Source: Polytrichum commune (lineage: Eukaryota; Streptophyta; Polytrichopsida; Polytrichales; Polytrichaceae). Taken from it: a stretch of DNA of 64,000 bases. How positions within the stretch are numbered: position 1 is the stretch's first letter; each line of letters begins with the position of its first letter. The position numbers and the translations under genes are program-made. Positions 47,769 through 58,084 of the stretch are shown in pieces. Under the pieces are notes generated by a model that was not told the DNA's origin, did not search any database, and saw only the letters and a list, made by a program, of their open reading frames with translations. The stretch lies in the NCBI GenBank assembly GCA_950295325.1, contig OX485805.1, positions 17,347,501 through 17,411,500 of the forward strand. Direction: 5' to 3'.

Positions 47769-48389
47769 ATGTTCGGAGCCTCGGGCGAGGTGGTGAGTTC
47801 CGCAGCCGTGACACGTGCTCAAGCCGTGTCACAATCCATACCTTCGACCACAAATGAATATGTGGCAAACTCGCGAGCTCGGGACAATGCGCCCGCGGAC
47901 CAAATTGGTCAGGCACGACTACCATTATCTTTTGGTTTGGCCGATGCCGTCCAATCTGTCAATGGTCGTCATCCGAACGATGAGGTTTCACATTCAGCGA
48001 CCGATGTGGCGCACACGTTGGCATCCAAGGTGTTGCACACACCTTTGTTCACGGCCATAGAGTGGTCATCGCCAGAGTTCCAACCTGCTAAGGTTTTTCA
48101 CTTAGCAGGTAGGATTTTGAAAGGGAAGGCATCCTTACCTTCTCTGACCGTGGCTCAAGCCACTACGGACACCCCTGCTTCTGAAGATCCTGAGGATGTG
48201 GCCAAACGGCGAGCGAGACTTGCGGCAGAGACCATTGCGTCCTTTGACGCACATGCCTCAGATGACAAAGCACCGACCACGTCTTATGACTCACCAGTAT
48301 CCGCGGGAGCAGCCTATTTGTCTGATGTCGCTGCTAGACCTGCCCGCGAGCGTCGCGGCATTCGACCTGGCGTTGTACGTATGATCAAT

Positions 48390-48790
48390 GATACCGGCAT
48401 TTTGGTGGTCAGTCGCACTGGGAGCAATGCTACTCGGGTTGCTCCCCGTTGTGTGATGATGGATTCAGGGGCACAACCAGTTATGATCGGCAAGAGACTT
48501 GCCCAGGAGTTGGGGTTGGCAGCCGAGGATTTGGCTCCTTGTCCATTCACTATTGTCACATCCATTGGTCACGTGGAGCGGGCCACGGGATATACTCGGG
48601 AGCCATTACAGCTTAGCTTCCAAGTGAAGCCTAGAGATTCACCCGCACTTCTTCTTCTTAGGTGTGCGGTGACGGATGCGACCAACTATGACATTTTAGT
48701 TGGTCAGCAAGCACTTTACCCTCTTGGTTTTGGTTTGGACAACTGGACTGAGGAGGTGTGGATCCGACCAGGTTGGTCGGTTGGGGATGG
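48390..48790 (+). other. Retropepsin-like aspartic protease domain
   Basis: The active-site triad is DSGA at 48462-48473 within VMMDSGAQPVMIGKRLAQEL. About 70 residues later comes NYDILVGQQALYPLGF, the usual second hydrophobic motif. It would cleave the polyprotein. No stop falls in this domain. Confidence 0.82.
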
Positions 48791-49130
48791 CCGCAGGGAA
48801 CTTATTCCCATGGCTTTCGCGGCAGCCGCGACCATAGCACCATTATCTATGGTTTTTGGATGTGGTGCTATGGTGGACACATTGCCTTATGGTTCCGCAT
48901 TGTTGGAGGAGTCATTGGCATTCATGGGGAGTACAGATGATCAACGGGATATGGCACCTAAGGATGCATTGTTGCGCCATCCCAAGGATCCCCTTCCTTC
49001 TTGGCGTGATTCCGCCGAGCTATTTCGGAGGTGCGAGGATATTGTTCACTCTCTCACTCCTAGGACACCGGTCATACCGGGTGTCCTTTCGGCATTGGCA
49101 CATCCCATTTTATGGCAGCCGCCAGACGCG

Positions 49131-50252
49131 GGGATTACTTTGGTGGAACTGTTTGGGGGCATCGGCACAGGCTTAGCGGCCGTATTGGAGGCTGGCCTCA
49201 CGGTTAGGCGGTATGTCTATGTAGACAACTCTCAAGTGTCCACCCGTGTGGCTCGTCACCATCTTCACCAATTGATGGTATTGTACCCCCAGCAGTTACC
49301 TCCAACTGCCATTCGTGGGTGTTTTTCACGTCTCCCTCGTGATGTCACACTCATCAGTGAGGCCGACTTATGACACTTAGGTCCGGTGGATATGGTGATT
49401 GCGGGATGGCCATGCCAGGGCCATTCACGTGCTGGAGCAGGCGGAGGACTAGAGGATCCCAGGTCTACTCTATTTTGGGACCTCATCTGTCTCATGCAGT
49501 GTTGGTATTCCCACCAACCTTTCCCTCTAGGATATATTTTCGAAAATGTACCTTTGTTGGGAGACTCTCGGGACAAGGTGTTGGAAGGCGATTATTATGT
49601 TCGTCAACACCTTGGAGATCCCATTTTTGTGGATGCCGCGAGCATTGGTTCTTATGCCCACCGGTCTCGGTGGATTTGGACCAACCTCGCACCGTCATCT
49701 ACTTTAGTTGCAGCATTTTCTGCAGTGCCTCCACCTTTTGGTCAAAAAGTGGACGACATTTTGGATCCACACCGGACTTCTTTGCCGGTTGTTCGAGATG
49801 ATTTACCCCCGTTGGCATTGGTCAACAAAATGGGGGCACCACGGCGGGTCTTTCCCACATTTTTTACGTTTCCACAGTCATTCGCTTTCCGCGATAGGGG
49901 GCCAGGTATGGTGTGGGATGTTCACACCAAAACTTACACCGAACCATTGGCTGACGAACGGGAGCGTGTCATGGGATTCCGCACTGGCACCACCGCAGCT
50001 CCCGGCCTTTCTGAGGGTCAACGACGCTTCGTGTTGGGCCAAGCTATGGATCTTCATACCATGGTGTGGACTGTTGCTTTATGCCTTTCATTGCAAAGGC
50101 ATCGTGGTGACCAGTGGTTGTCTCTGGGGGCAGAGGACTCTGGTCAGGGGGCACAGCGGTCCACACCCATGGAGGAGGGAATTCACGCCATGGTTGGAGA
50201 AGCCGAACGAATTTCTCAATTCGAGCAGCATGTGATGGATGAGCTTCGAGCT
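49131..50252 (+). other. C5-cytosine DNA methyltransferase domain inside pol
   Basis: Motifs appear in canonical, non-permuted order: motif I VELFGGIGTG (from 49143; S-adenosylmethionine binding), motif IV GWPCQGHS with the catalytic cysteine (PCQ 49410-49418), motif VI FENV (ENV 49542-49550; catalytic glutamate), motif VIII RSR (49662-49670), and a motif X-like FVLGQAMDLHTMVW near 50025-50070. The length, about 320 residues before the linker, fits a catalytic domain without large regulatory parts. LFGGIGTG and the spacing recall DNMT3-type enzymes more than permuted plant DRM enzymes, but I cannot place it by eye. Only one stop, TGA 49371 between motifs I and IV, breaks it. It would methylate cytosine in DNA; its target is unknown. 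Confidence 0.9.
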
Positions 50253-50402
50253 TAACATTTTTATATTGCTTCGGTTTCTTCGCCTTCGGTGGTGGCTTCA
50301 TCATCACATATTGGTGGTGATGAAGAAATGTCAGACTCTAGTGCTAGCACCGAGACTGGGGGCATGATTAATGCCCCCTCCTCTCATTAGCAATTAGAGT
50401 CT

Positions 50403-52028
50403 GTGCCAGCATCAAGTGGTTCTCCTTTGGTGGAGAGGGAGACTACAGAGTTTGATGATTGGCCACTTGAATTAGGCCCTCGTCTCACTGGTGCTGAGGC
50501 ACGGAAGGTACGAGCATTTATTCGCTCGTACCGTAGATGTTTTGCTTTTAGCCTTCAGGATCTTGAAGGTTATAAAGGAAAACCCATTCACATTCAGTTG
50601 GAGGACGATCATCCCATTTTTCGGAGACCTTACAGGCTTAGTGTTTCCGAGCGGATTGGCGTTCAGGCTCGTTGCCGAGAGCTCTTGGCAGCAGGGCTAA
50701 TCGAACTTTCCAACGGGGAGTATGCTTGTGCTACGGTTATGCCATCGAAGAAGGATATCTTTGGCAATTGGACGGAGAAGCGGATGTGTGGGGATTACCA
50801 TCCAGTTAATCGGAAGACCAAGTCGGATCGGTATCCTATGCCGATCCCAGAGGAGTTGTTCGATGCCATCGGATTTTCTCGGGTCTTTAGCACCTTGGAC
50901 TTGAGATCCGGATATCACCAACTTCCATTATTTACGGGAGATCGAGTGAAAACCGCATTTTGGGGAGTTGATCAAGATGGGAAAGATCAACTTTATCATT
51001 GGAAGTTTCTTCCATTTGGCCTGAAGAATGCACCCGCTGAGTTTCAGCGGGTGATGGATCAGGTTCTCTCTGGCTTGCCCTTTGCTCGGTGTTACATAGA
51101 CGATGTAATCATCTTCAGCACAACACCATAAGAGCATGTGAGGCATCTGCAAGCCGTTTTTGAACGGTTGCAGCGGTGGGGATTGCGCTTGTACCACGGT
51201 AACCGGCTGACATATTTGGGACATATGATTGTTCCAGGAGGTCTTGGTGTACAACAAGCTAAGGTGGACGCCTTGCAAAAGATTCCGGCACCGGTTGATG
51301 TGCCGAGACTTCGTGCTTTCTTGGGCTTGGCGAATTACTATCGGCGATTCGTCAAGAACTTTAGCTTAATCGCCAAGCCTCTCACCATTCTTACGAGCAA
51401 GGACCAACCGTGGACTTGGGGTCGTGAGCAACAACAGGCGTTTGAGACATTGAAGCAAAAACTGGGTACGGCTCCAATGCTTCGACGTCCAGATGTCTCC
51501 AAATCTTTCCAGTTGCATACGGATTGGAGTTCATTGGGTTTGGGAGCAGTTATCACTCAGAAGGATGATTTTGGCTGGGACTATGTTGTTGCTTACGCTT
51601 CGCGAAGCAATAATACGGCGGAGGCTAATTATTCATCCTACGAGGGAGAAGCATTGGCGGCGGTATGGGCTATTGCCCATTTTCGGCCGTATCTTTATGG
51701 TCAACACTTCACTTTAGTGACTGACCATCAGCCGTTACGGTGGCTCATGGAGTCGGATAAGCTTACTGGCAAGCTTGCCAGGTGGGCTTTGTTGCTCCAG
51801 GAGTATGACTTTGAGGTGGTACACCGTGCTGGGATTACCAACATGGATGCAGATGGACTCTCACGCAATCCGAGTCCTTCGGATGAGGACTTGACCGGGG
51901 CCAGGTGGCATGGAGATTGTGATCGAGAGGCGGTTCCAGGTTGGCACGCGGCTGCTTACCTCACTTTATTTTCTGGTGCATCTGTTGAGATTCCGATACA
52001 GGGCTCGGATGATGAGACTGATCGGCCT
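50403..52028 (+). other. Reverse transcriptase and RNase H domains
   Basis: The RT palm has FSTLDLRSGYHQ and the catalytic YIDD at 51093-51104. A stop (51129) follows soon after. The segment LRLYHGNRLTYLGHMI is shorter than usual, where Gypsy RTs normally have a few residues with a KC.F pattern before the YLGH block, so a small in-frame deletion is likely. RNase H shows the acidic residues in HTDWS, YEGEALA and VTDHQPLRWL. Together they make and process the cDNA. Confidence 0.93.
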
Positions 52029-52229
52029 TAAGCTATTGCGGATATATGGGAGGATCTTCCCGTATTGCATAAGCTTCAACATGGTACCTTTTCTTTGTCT
52101 ATTTCAGCAATGGAAAGGGATAGGATTGGATATCGAATAACAAGGTTCCGTTGGGAGAACAGTTTGTTATTTCGATTATGGCCAGATGGGACAAGGCGTA
52201 TTGTTCCTAGGCCAGATTAAAGGGCCTCC

Positions 52230-53310
52230 TTGGTGCGACAAGTGCACGAGGAACTTGGCCATTTTGGCATACGCAGGACACATTCGATGTTGCGTGGCCA
52301 ATATTGGTGGACTGGCATGTATCAGCAGGTGGCTGCTTATGTCGGGAGGTGTGAAGTTTGTGACCGGGTCAGGTCTAGCTTTAACACCTTGTCACCTCAG
52401 TTACAGCCCTTACCTATCATGGGATTGGGCTACCGTTGGTCGCTAGACTTTGCGGGACCGTTGGTTGTCACGCCACGTGGAGCAAAGTACGTGTTGGTAA
52501 TGGTGGAGCATTTTAGCAAGTGGATTGAGGTTGTTGCTTTACCCCAAAACTCTGCAGAGTTGGCCGCGGCCGCCTTTTTGGATCGTGTGTTGGCACATTT
52601 TGGAGCACCATCTGAGGTGTTGACGGACCAAAGAAGGGAGTTCCTTGGTGTTTTTGAGGAATTATGCACTAAGGCGCTCATAGATCACCGCACCACCTCT
52701 CGGGATCATCCGGAGGCAGATGGCTTGGCTGAACGGGTTGTTCAGACAACCAAGCGTGGCTTGAGGAAGTATGGATTACTTCGGGAAAGCCACCGGGATT
52801 GGGACCTTATGTTGCCTTGGATTGCTATGGGCTATCGATTTAGTAGGCAGGCCTCTTTGGCGTCCTACAGCCCGTATCAGTTGTTGTATGGACGTGAGCC
52901 TATACTCCCGAGTTCTATTCGGGAAAAACTAGCTCCTGTTGTGAACTTGGATGACCCAGACCTTTGGGCAGAGTGTTTGCAGGAGCGGGCTCAATTCTTC
53001 CAGAGGGCCATGCCTATGGCTATGGAGAATTTGTCCATTGCTCAGCACCGTGATACATTGCGTTATGCACGCATTCGCAGTGGTGTTTACCGACCTCAGT
53101 TGCGGAGATTCCGGCAGGGGGATTATGTCTATCTCCAACGTGAGGCGCCTACGACATTAGATGTCAGGGCGGGACGCACTATCCTTCGGGTGAAGGAGGT
53201 GTTGCCGAGTGGTTTGTTGTTGTTGGAAGGCAAGGATGGCAGGGAATGTCGCGAGCATTCCAAAAACTGTGCCCCATGTCATCTACCCATTGAGGGTACA
53301 GTTCATCCTG
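52230..53310 (+). other. Integrase domain
   Basis: An HHCC zinc region (VHEELGHFG...CEVC) is followed by a DDE core: D at 52446 (SLDFAGP), D at 52626 (VLTDQ) and E at 52731 (LAERVVQT), with the last two 35 residues apart as in retroviral-type integrases. The C-terminal part has RQGDYVYLQ and a GPY/F-like region. No stop falls between these catalytic residues, although TAA 52218 lies just before. Confidence 0.92.
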
Positions 53311-53339
53311 AACTGGCCGTCGTGCCAAAGGGTCTTCCA

Positions 53340-53519
53340 TGTTTTGTGTGTGGAGAGAAGAAATAAGCGGCTACTATGCTCTTGTGTGATCAGTGTCAAC
53401 GTGGTTGGCACATGGCATGCTTAAGGCCACCCTTGACTTCTCTACCATCTGGACAGTGGAGTTGTCCTCGCTGTCGAGGATCTTCGGTACGCGGTGCTCC
53501 CACCAATCGTCCTGAATGA
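53340..53519 (+). other. PHD finger at the C-terminus of pol
   Basis: The Cys4-His-Cys3 pattern is complete: CFVC, then after the TAA at 53364 LLCDQCQRGWHMACLRPPL and SCPRC (last Cys codon 53472). PHD fingers usually bind the histone H3 tail. Gypsy elements often carry a chromodomain at this position; here a PHD finger replaces it. Because the zinc ligands lie on both sides of the stop, the domain was once part of the polyprotein. Confidence 0.88.
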
Positions 53520-53789
53520 TCATGTGTGGTTTTCATCATCTTGTGCCTGCTCAAATGGAAGATGAGATGTTATGGCTTAGAGACGTAATCGACATGAGGC
53601 GGTGAAATTAATTCTGTGGAATCTGATGGCCAACCATCAGAGGCGATTAAGGATGGGGCTCACATTGCACCCAGCCTACAGTTCCTTGGGATGACGTTCG
53701 CCACGCTAGTTGGTTGCGGAGCAATCCGTCATTATTCAACCCTTGGATTGGCGTTGGTCCTAGCTGCTTGGCGGGACTCCATAGTCAGC
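53520..53789 (+). other. 3' untranslated internal region of the retrotransposon
   Basis: No open frame of note between the end of pol and the polypurine tract. Confidence 0.6.
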
Positions 53790-53800
53790 TAAGGGGGGCA
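53790..53800 (+). promoter_or_regulatory. Polypurine tract
   Basis: AAGGGGGG followed by CA and then TGTCGAGATG. A run of this kind primes plus-strand DNA directly before a 3' LTR, yet the sequence that follows is block A (53801-53907), not the LTR start TGTCACGG at 53910. Confidence 0.7.
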
Positions 53801-54355
53801 TGTCGAGATGTGTTGTTCATGTGTGACATTGCTATGTTTTTAGTATTGTTTGTTAGTGGTGGTTGGTACTCGAGCTGCAGTGACACACGATCGGTATTTA
53901 CACGACAGCTGTCACGGTATGCGGCGTCGGCGGCCGCACCTTATCCGTTGGGCTCCATCCATTTAGAATTGGATGGATGAACCTTAGTTTTGGAAAGTGA
54001 GGCTCCTAAGTGAGGAGCCTCCTCCTTAGCTTGGCATTCTTGCCAAGTCAAGTCTTGTGAGTTAGTGTGTGGAGAGAGCTTGTGTGAGGTGTAGATTGTA
54101 TGATTTTGCAATAAATCTTGAGTTCTTCTCCCTCTACTTACACTCTTGGATTCTCCCTTGGTGGAGTGAGAGATAGCTTGACTAATTGTGTGCATTTGAA
54201 GAGAGATTTAGAGCTCTTGCAAGGGTTTGACTCTCTTCCTTCTCACTATGTCGAGATGTGTTGTTCATGTGTGACATTGCTATGTTTTTAGTGTTGTTTG
54301 TTAGTGGTGGTTGGTACTCGAGCTGCAGTGACACACGATCGGTATTTACACGACA
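53801..54355 (+). repeat. Block A - 3' LTR - block A' structure
   Basis: A 107-bp block beginning TGTCGAGATG and ending TTTACACGACA occurs at 53801-53907 and again at 54249-54355 with one substitution. The 336-bp 3' LTR (53910-54245) lies between them. Block A is not found beside the 5' LTR. The outer end of A' coincides with the CAAT that matches the left flank of the element. Confidence 0.9.
53910..54245 (+). repeat. 3' LTR (336 bp)
   Basis: Two transitions relative to 44164-44499, otherwise identical and of the same length, with both hairpins and the AATAAA intact. Confidence 0.93.
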
Positions 54356-54359
54356 CAAT

Positions 54360-56685
54360 GACTCAAGCTCGCCACGCCCGCCTTTTAAACTAATGCCTAC
54401 CATCTTCAGTGAGCTCTATCTCCTATATCCAAAATGATTATCCATGTTCAACGAGTTTACATTCATCCTTGGACATGGGGTACAGTTTCCTTCCCCGACA
54501 CCCTTATATATAGTTGTCACGTGTAATTCGTGCAAGTGTGTCCGCACCCCCGGATGAGACGAGAAGTTTTTTCTTGGAGCAACCCTCCTTGGTTCCAAAC
54601 CTAGAAACACATTTTTCCGTATGAGCATTTAGTACACATATAGGTCCATGGAAAAGTTACAAGGTACCCACTTAAGATATCTCCTCAATCTTAGATAGGT
54701 CATTTGTTAGGTTCATGCTTCATTGCTATGCTTACACACCATGCTACCCTTCTCCAAAAGCTTCGCGGGACCTACTAGTCTTTAGATTGCCCGGAAGGGT
54801 TTACCACACAAGGCCCTTGAGAGGACATTAGCTCATGCAGAGGGCTGCATCCCAACGAATGTCAAATGCAAAGCTTTGCACCTCATCAAGATCATATTAG
54901 CATATTACCGTAAAGAAAAACAAAACAAAACCCATCGAAGAATATTCTACATTGTAGCATGTGACTCATCCATGTTCTGCTTGTGGTAAATCAAAAGGAG
55001 CTCAATTAATTTATGTTGAACAAGAAACGAAAAAACATAATAAATACATGAAACAAAGGAATGCCAAACCATATATGCTTTTGCACCATTACAATCTCAC
55101 TAAAATTACAGGAACCTACATGAATCAATACAATAATAATAATAATAATAATAATAAGACGATAGAAACTTCATAAGAGACCATTTGAGTCGTATATCAT
55201 AATGCTCCTAAACAAAACATGTTTAAAATTACTAGACCAGCCTGCTGTAATAATCCTGTAAACTCCTAGAGAAGATATAGCAAATAGATAAAGTATATCT
55301 ACATTTAGATCCGACAATACTATAGCATAATCAAAAGTAGGGGTCAGAGATTTCCCCACTCTCCGAACCATACATGACAGTTTCCCGTTATAAAGCTCTC
55401 CCACCACTGATTCATTAAAGCGTATATATATTTTTATTTTTATTTTTATTTTTATTTTTATTTTTTTTGGACACACTTCATGAGGTCTTTATTCAATGAC
55501 ATTGTATGAAGGCATTTCAGTGTCTGCGATGACCGATCCATCCTCTCGAGAGATTTAATATGGAATACAATATGCACGGCTGCCTGGCTTTCGCGGCCTA
55601 GCGCTTGCTGCCGCAGCCTGGCGCTCGTTGCTGCAGCCTGGAGAAAGGACCATGTACACTTTGATAGCGGTAACCGGCCATTGCAAGTGAAGTGCATTTG
55701 CAAGACCGGCCACTGCAGGTCAACATAGGACATCGTGCCGGACGGGCTTCGAGGACCTGCCCGCTTAAAAAAAAAAAACGGACCACCTTGTCCCGCAGGC
55801 CCGTGTCCATGCCTCATCTCCAAGGCCAAGGTATTACTCAAAACTAGGCTTGGGAGCATATTATGGGGGGGAATTGATCCTTAAAATAGAATGGATCTTT
55901 ATTTTTAAGGATATAGTCCAATCTCTATTCAACGTATATCCTTTTGGCATAATATAATCATATTCAAATGTTATATTATTCAAATATCTATTGTCAACTC
56001 ATGTATCATCATAAAAAATAGGTATATTGCAAGCATATTGGGGGTCCGCCCATAGAATTCAATTATGAGTTAACCAAAGAGTTCAAATCTTGGAACTATG
56101 TCCAAATTTACTCCAAAAACCGTTCCTTGTCCCCAATGAGTATATGCATGGCTATAACCCAATGGAAATGAAGGTGTATGTGTCCAACCATGAGGCCCAA
56201 TTGCTTGCCTCTCATTTGAGAGTTTCAATGATAAAATGAGGCAGCGGGGGGATGTCAATCCAACTACACTCTTTGGACTCCTCTGTCAAGAGTTCTTGAA
56301 AATATTTGTATTTGTTTGGAGTTATAAGCTCTTATTTCATACCATCTATATTGCCTAAACTTGTTGTATATATATGTTTAAGCTCATATTTACGTATTCC
56401 CTCAATAGTATGACAACTTTACGCCACTTGTCATATGAATGAGAAGATGACACCTAGATAACACTACCTTTTTGTGTTTCTCACACGTGTCATACTGAAG
56501 AGGATGAACAATAATGACATTCATGTTATGTTTGGATGAATTTGCATGTTAATCTCTTTAATTCTTGGAGGACAACTCTCGTCCGTCACTTAAGGTCATC
56601 CTAAGCCGGTATCAATAAGACAACCTTGAAGTGCAAGGCTTGGAAGAAATTTCATTAGATTTTGAGAAGAACAACATAATACTAT
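54360..56685. other. Gene-free stretch with microsatellites
   Basis: Contains an (AAT)n run at 55132-55157 and an (ATTTTT)n run at 55430-55468. A GC-richer patch at 55570-55800 has a short direct repeat (GCGCTTGCTGCCGCAGCCTG and a variant). The frames over it show no domain. No gene supported. Confidence 0.5.
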
Positions 56686-56718
56686 GGGTTAAGGGTTTAG
56701 GGTTTAGGGTTTAGGGTT
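56686..56718 (+). repeat. Interstitial telomere-like tract (TTTAGGG)n
   Basis: About four units of the plant telomere motif with edge variants. It is too short to be a telomere; such tracts mark old repair events or promoter-like teloboxes. Confidence 0.8.
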
Positions 56719-57009
56719 CAAGGCGTTTAGCATGAATGCAAAAACATTGAGTGAGCATTCTTACTTGGTTCAAGGACAATATAATTGGCATAATGTAGTT
56801 TGCGCTTGGGTCAAGATAGTGGTATTATTCGATGTAAAGTGTAGACAACCAATTTATGGTTATATTTGGTTGTTAGATGCCTATATTTGAGTAGCATGTG
56901 GTTTGGTGTAGTGTTTACAAAATAAGAATCAATATTGTCGGCCCCATGCAATGGCTAAAATTATATGTGGATTTGGAAGTGCATGCAATAGGCCTAGATG
57001 TTAAGTTAA

Positions 57010-57290
57010 CATTATTTGTCATTCCTTGTAATATTTTTGGGAGATTAAAGATTTATAGTGTTACAATTATTGTCACTAACCAAGTGATTTTTCATCCAAA
57101 TTTTAGTCATCCATGACAATATTTCATCACGTCACTAACAAGAGAATGTAGGGCTTTGAACAATGGATGAAATCATCCATCATCAATGACAATATTTGTT
57201 GACTTATTCACAAGAAGTGCCATCCAAAAAGTTACCATAGTGACATTAAGTACCATATGACCCTAAATATCATGTTTAGTGTAGTTGGCA
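57010..57290 (+). repeat. Dispersed repeat family, copy 3 of 3
   Basis: Matches 15150-15420 and 27620-28045: ACCAAGTGATTTTTCATC, CATCCATGACAATATTTCAT, TTATTCACAAGAAGTGCCA, AGTTACCATAGTGACATTAA and ACCATATGAC. Confidence 0.6.
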
Positions 57291-58084
57291 CATGCGAACC
57301 CTACCCCACTAGATTCCCTCTACATTTGGGTGGGTTTGTCCTTATTAATACTAGAATATGGTAGGCAAGGGGCCTACATGAAAACTCATCCTTTTATGAA
57401 CTTGCAACACACGAGCTTTTGCATAGAAAAATGAAGCTAAGATTCTATTTGGTCAAAGATTATAAAATATTGATGGTTGATTCCTTTATATAGGGGTGAA
57501 GATCTCATACACTCCATATGTTGCATATTTGAAGGGGAGAAGCCAACTTCTATTTTGCGAGGATGGACATGGGAACATGTGAATGACTACTCTTTGGTTC
57601 AAATTCAACCTTCAACATACAATTGGAGATGTTGGTATTGACAACATGTCCCAACAATGTCTAGTGCTCTAACCATGTTTTAGGATTGCCAAGGTGAGAT
57701 TTTACAAAGTAGGTATGCACACATTATCGTTATTTGCAAATTAGAGATGTTATTTCCATTTTAAACTCTCCCAACCCCTTCAAAATGCAACATAGAGGGG
57801 GGACAATATCAACTCTTATATAATAAGAGAATCATTCCCCACTTATGTCATGATTTTGAGTAATATGAAGTCATGGTTTCAAAGCTCATACAACACTTGT
57901 CCATACACCAAGATACAACCATGTGTAGTCATTAAACCCTTAAACTCTTTGAACCGTTATTTTGTGAATTTATGGGAGGGTTTGCAATTTTGAGGCAACG
58001 ATGCCACAATTGGCCACCTTCCACATGGATTTACACCCACCAACAAATAGTCATAGTCCTTCATAGCAAAATTAAGATGTCATA
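57291..58084. other. Gene-free AT-rich stretch
   Basis: No frame with protein character and no repeat boundary identified. Confidence 0.4.

Larger units (their letters stand above)
47769..53519 (+). pseudogene. pol polyprotein of the retrotransposon, one frame with seven internal stops
   Basis: All pol domains lie in a single reading frame over 5.75 kb with no frameshift. Internal stops: TGA 49371, TAA 50253, TAG 50388, TAA 51129, TAA 52029, TAA 52218 and TAA 53364; the natural end is probably TGA 53517. Sense coding resumes directly after each stop, with conserved domain sequence on both sides. Domain order: protease, methyltransferase, reverse transcriptase, RNase H, integrase, PHD finger. 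The first 200 residues before the protease are Ser/Ala/Thr-rich and unrecognised. Confidence 0.9.
44164..54355 (+). mobile_element. Ty3/Gypsy LTR retrotransposon with DNA methyltransferase and PHD finger
   Basis: Order: 5' LTR (44164-44499), putative primer-binding region, about 1.8 kb leader, gag (46307-47599), then one continuous pol frame (about 47742-53519) holding protease, C5-cytosine methyltransferase, reverse transcriptase, RNase H, integrase and a PHD finger, then polypurine tract and 3' LTR. RT before integrase marks it as Gypsy-type. The outer limits start TG and end CA and are flanked by CAAT (44160-44163 and 54356-54359). The coding region is clearly richer in G and C than the flanks. 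Eleven internal stops and one frame change mean this copy cannot make the full polyprotein by normal translation. Confidence 0.93.

Noticed and set aside
46307-53519. In-frame stops read as sense codons (alternative genetic code or U-to-C RNA editing)
   Set aside because: Host genes in the window use normal stops at their ends, U-to-C editing is an organelle process, and TGA at the zinc-knuckle cysteine could not be repaired that way. Any stop can be derived from CAA, CAG or CGA, so the pattern proves nothing.
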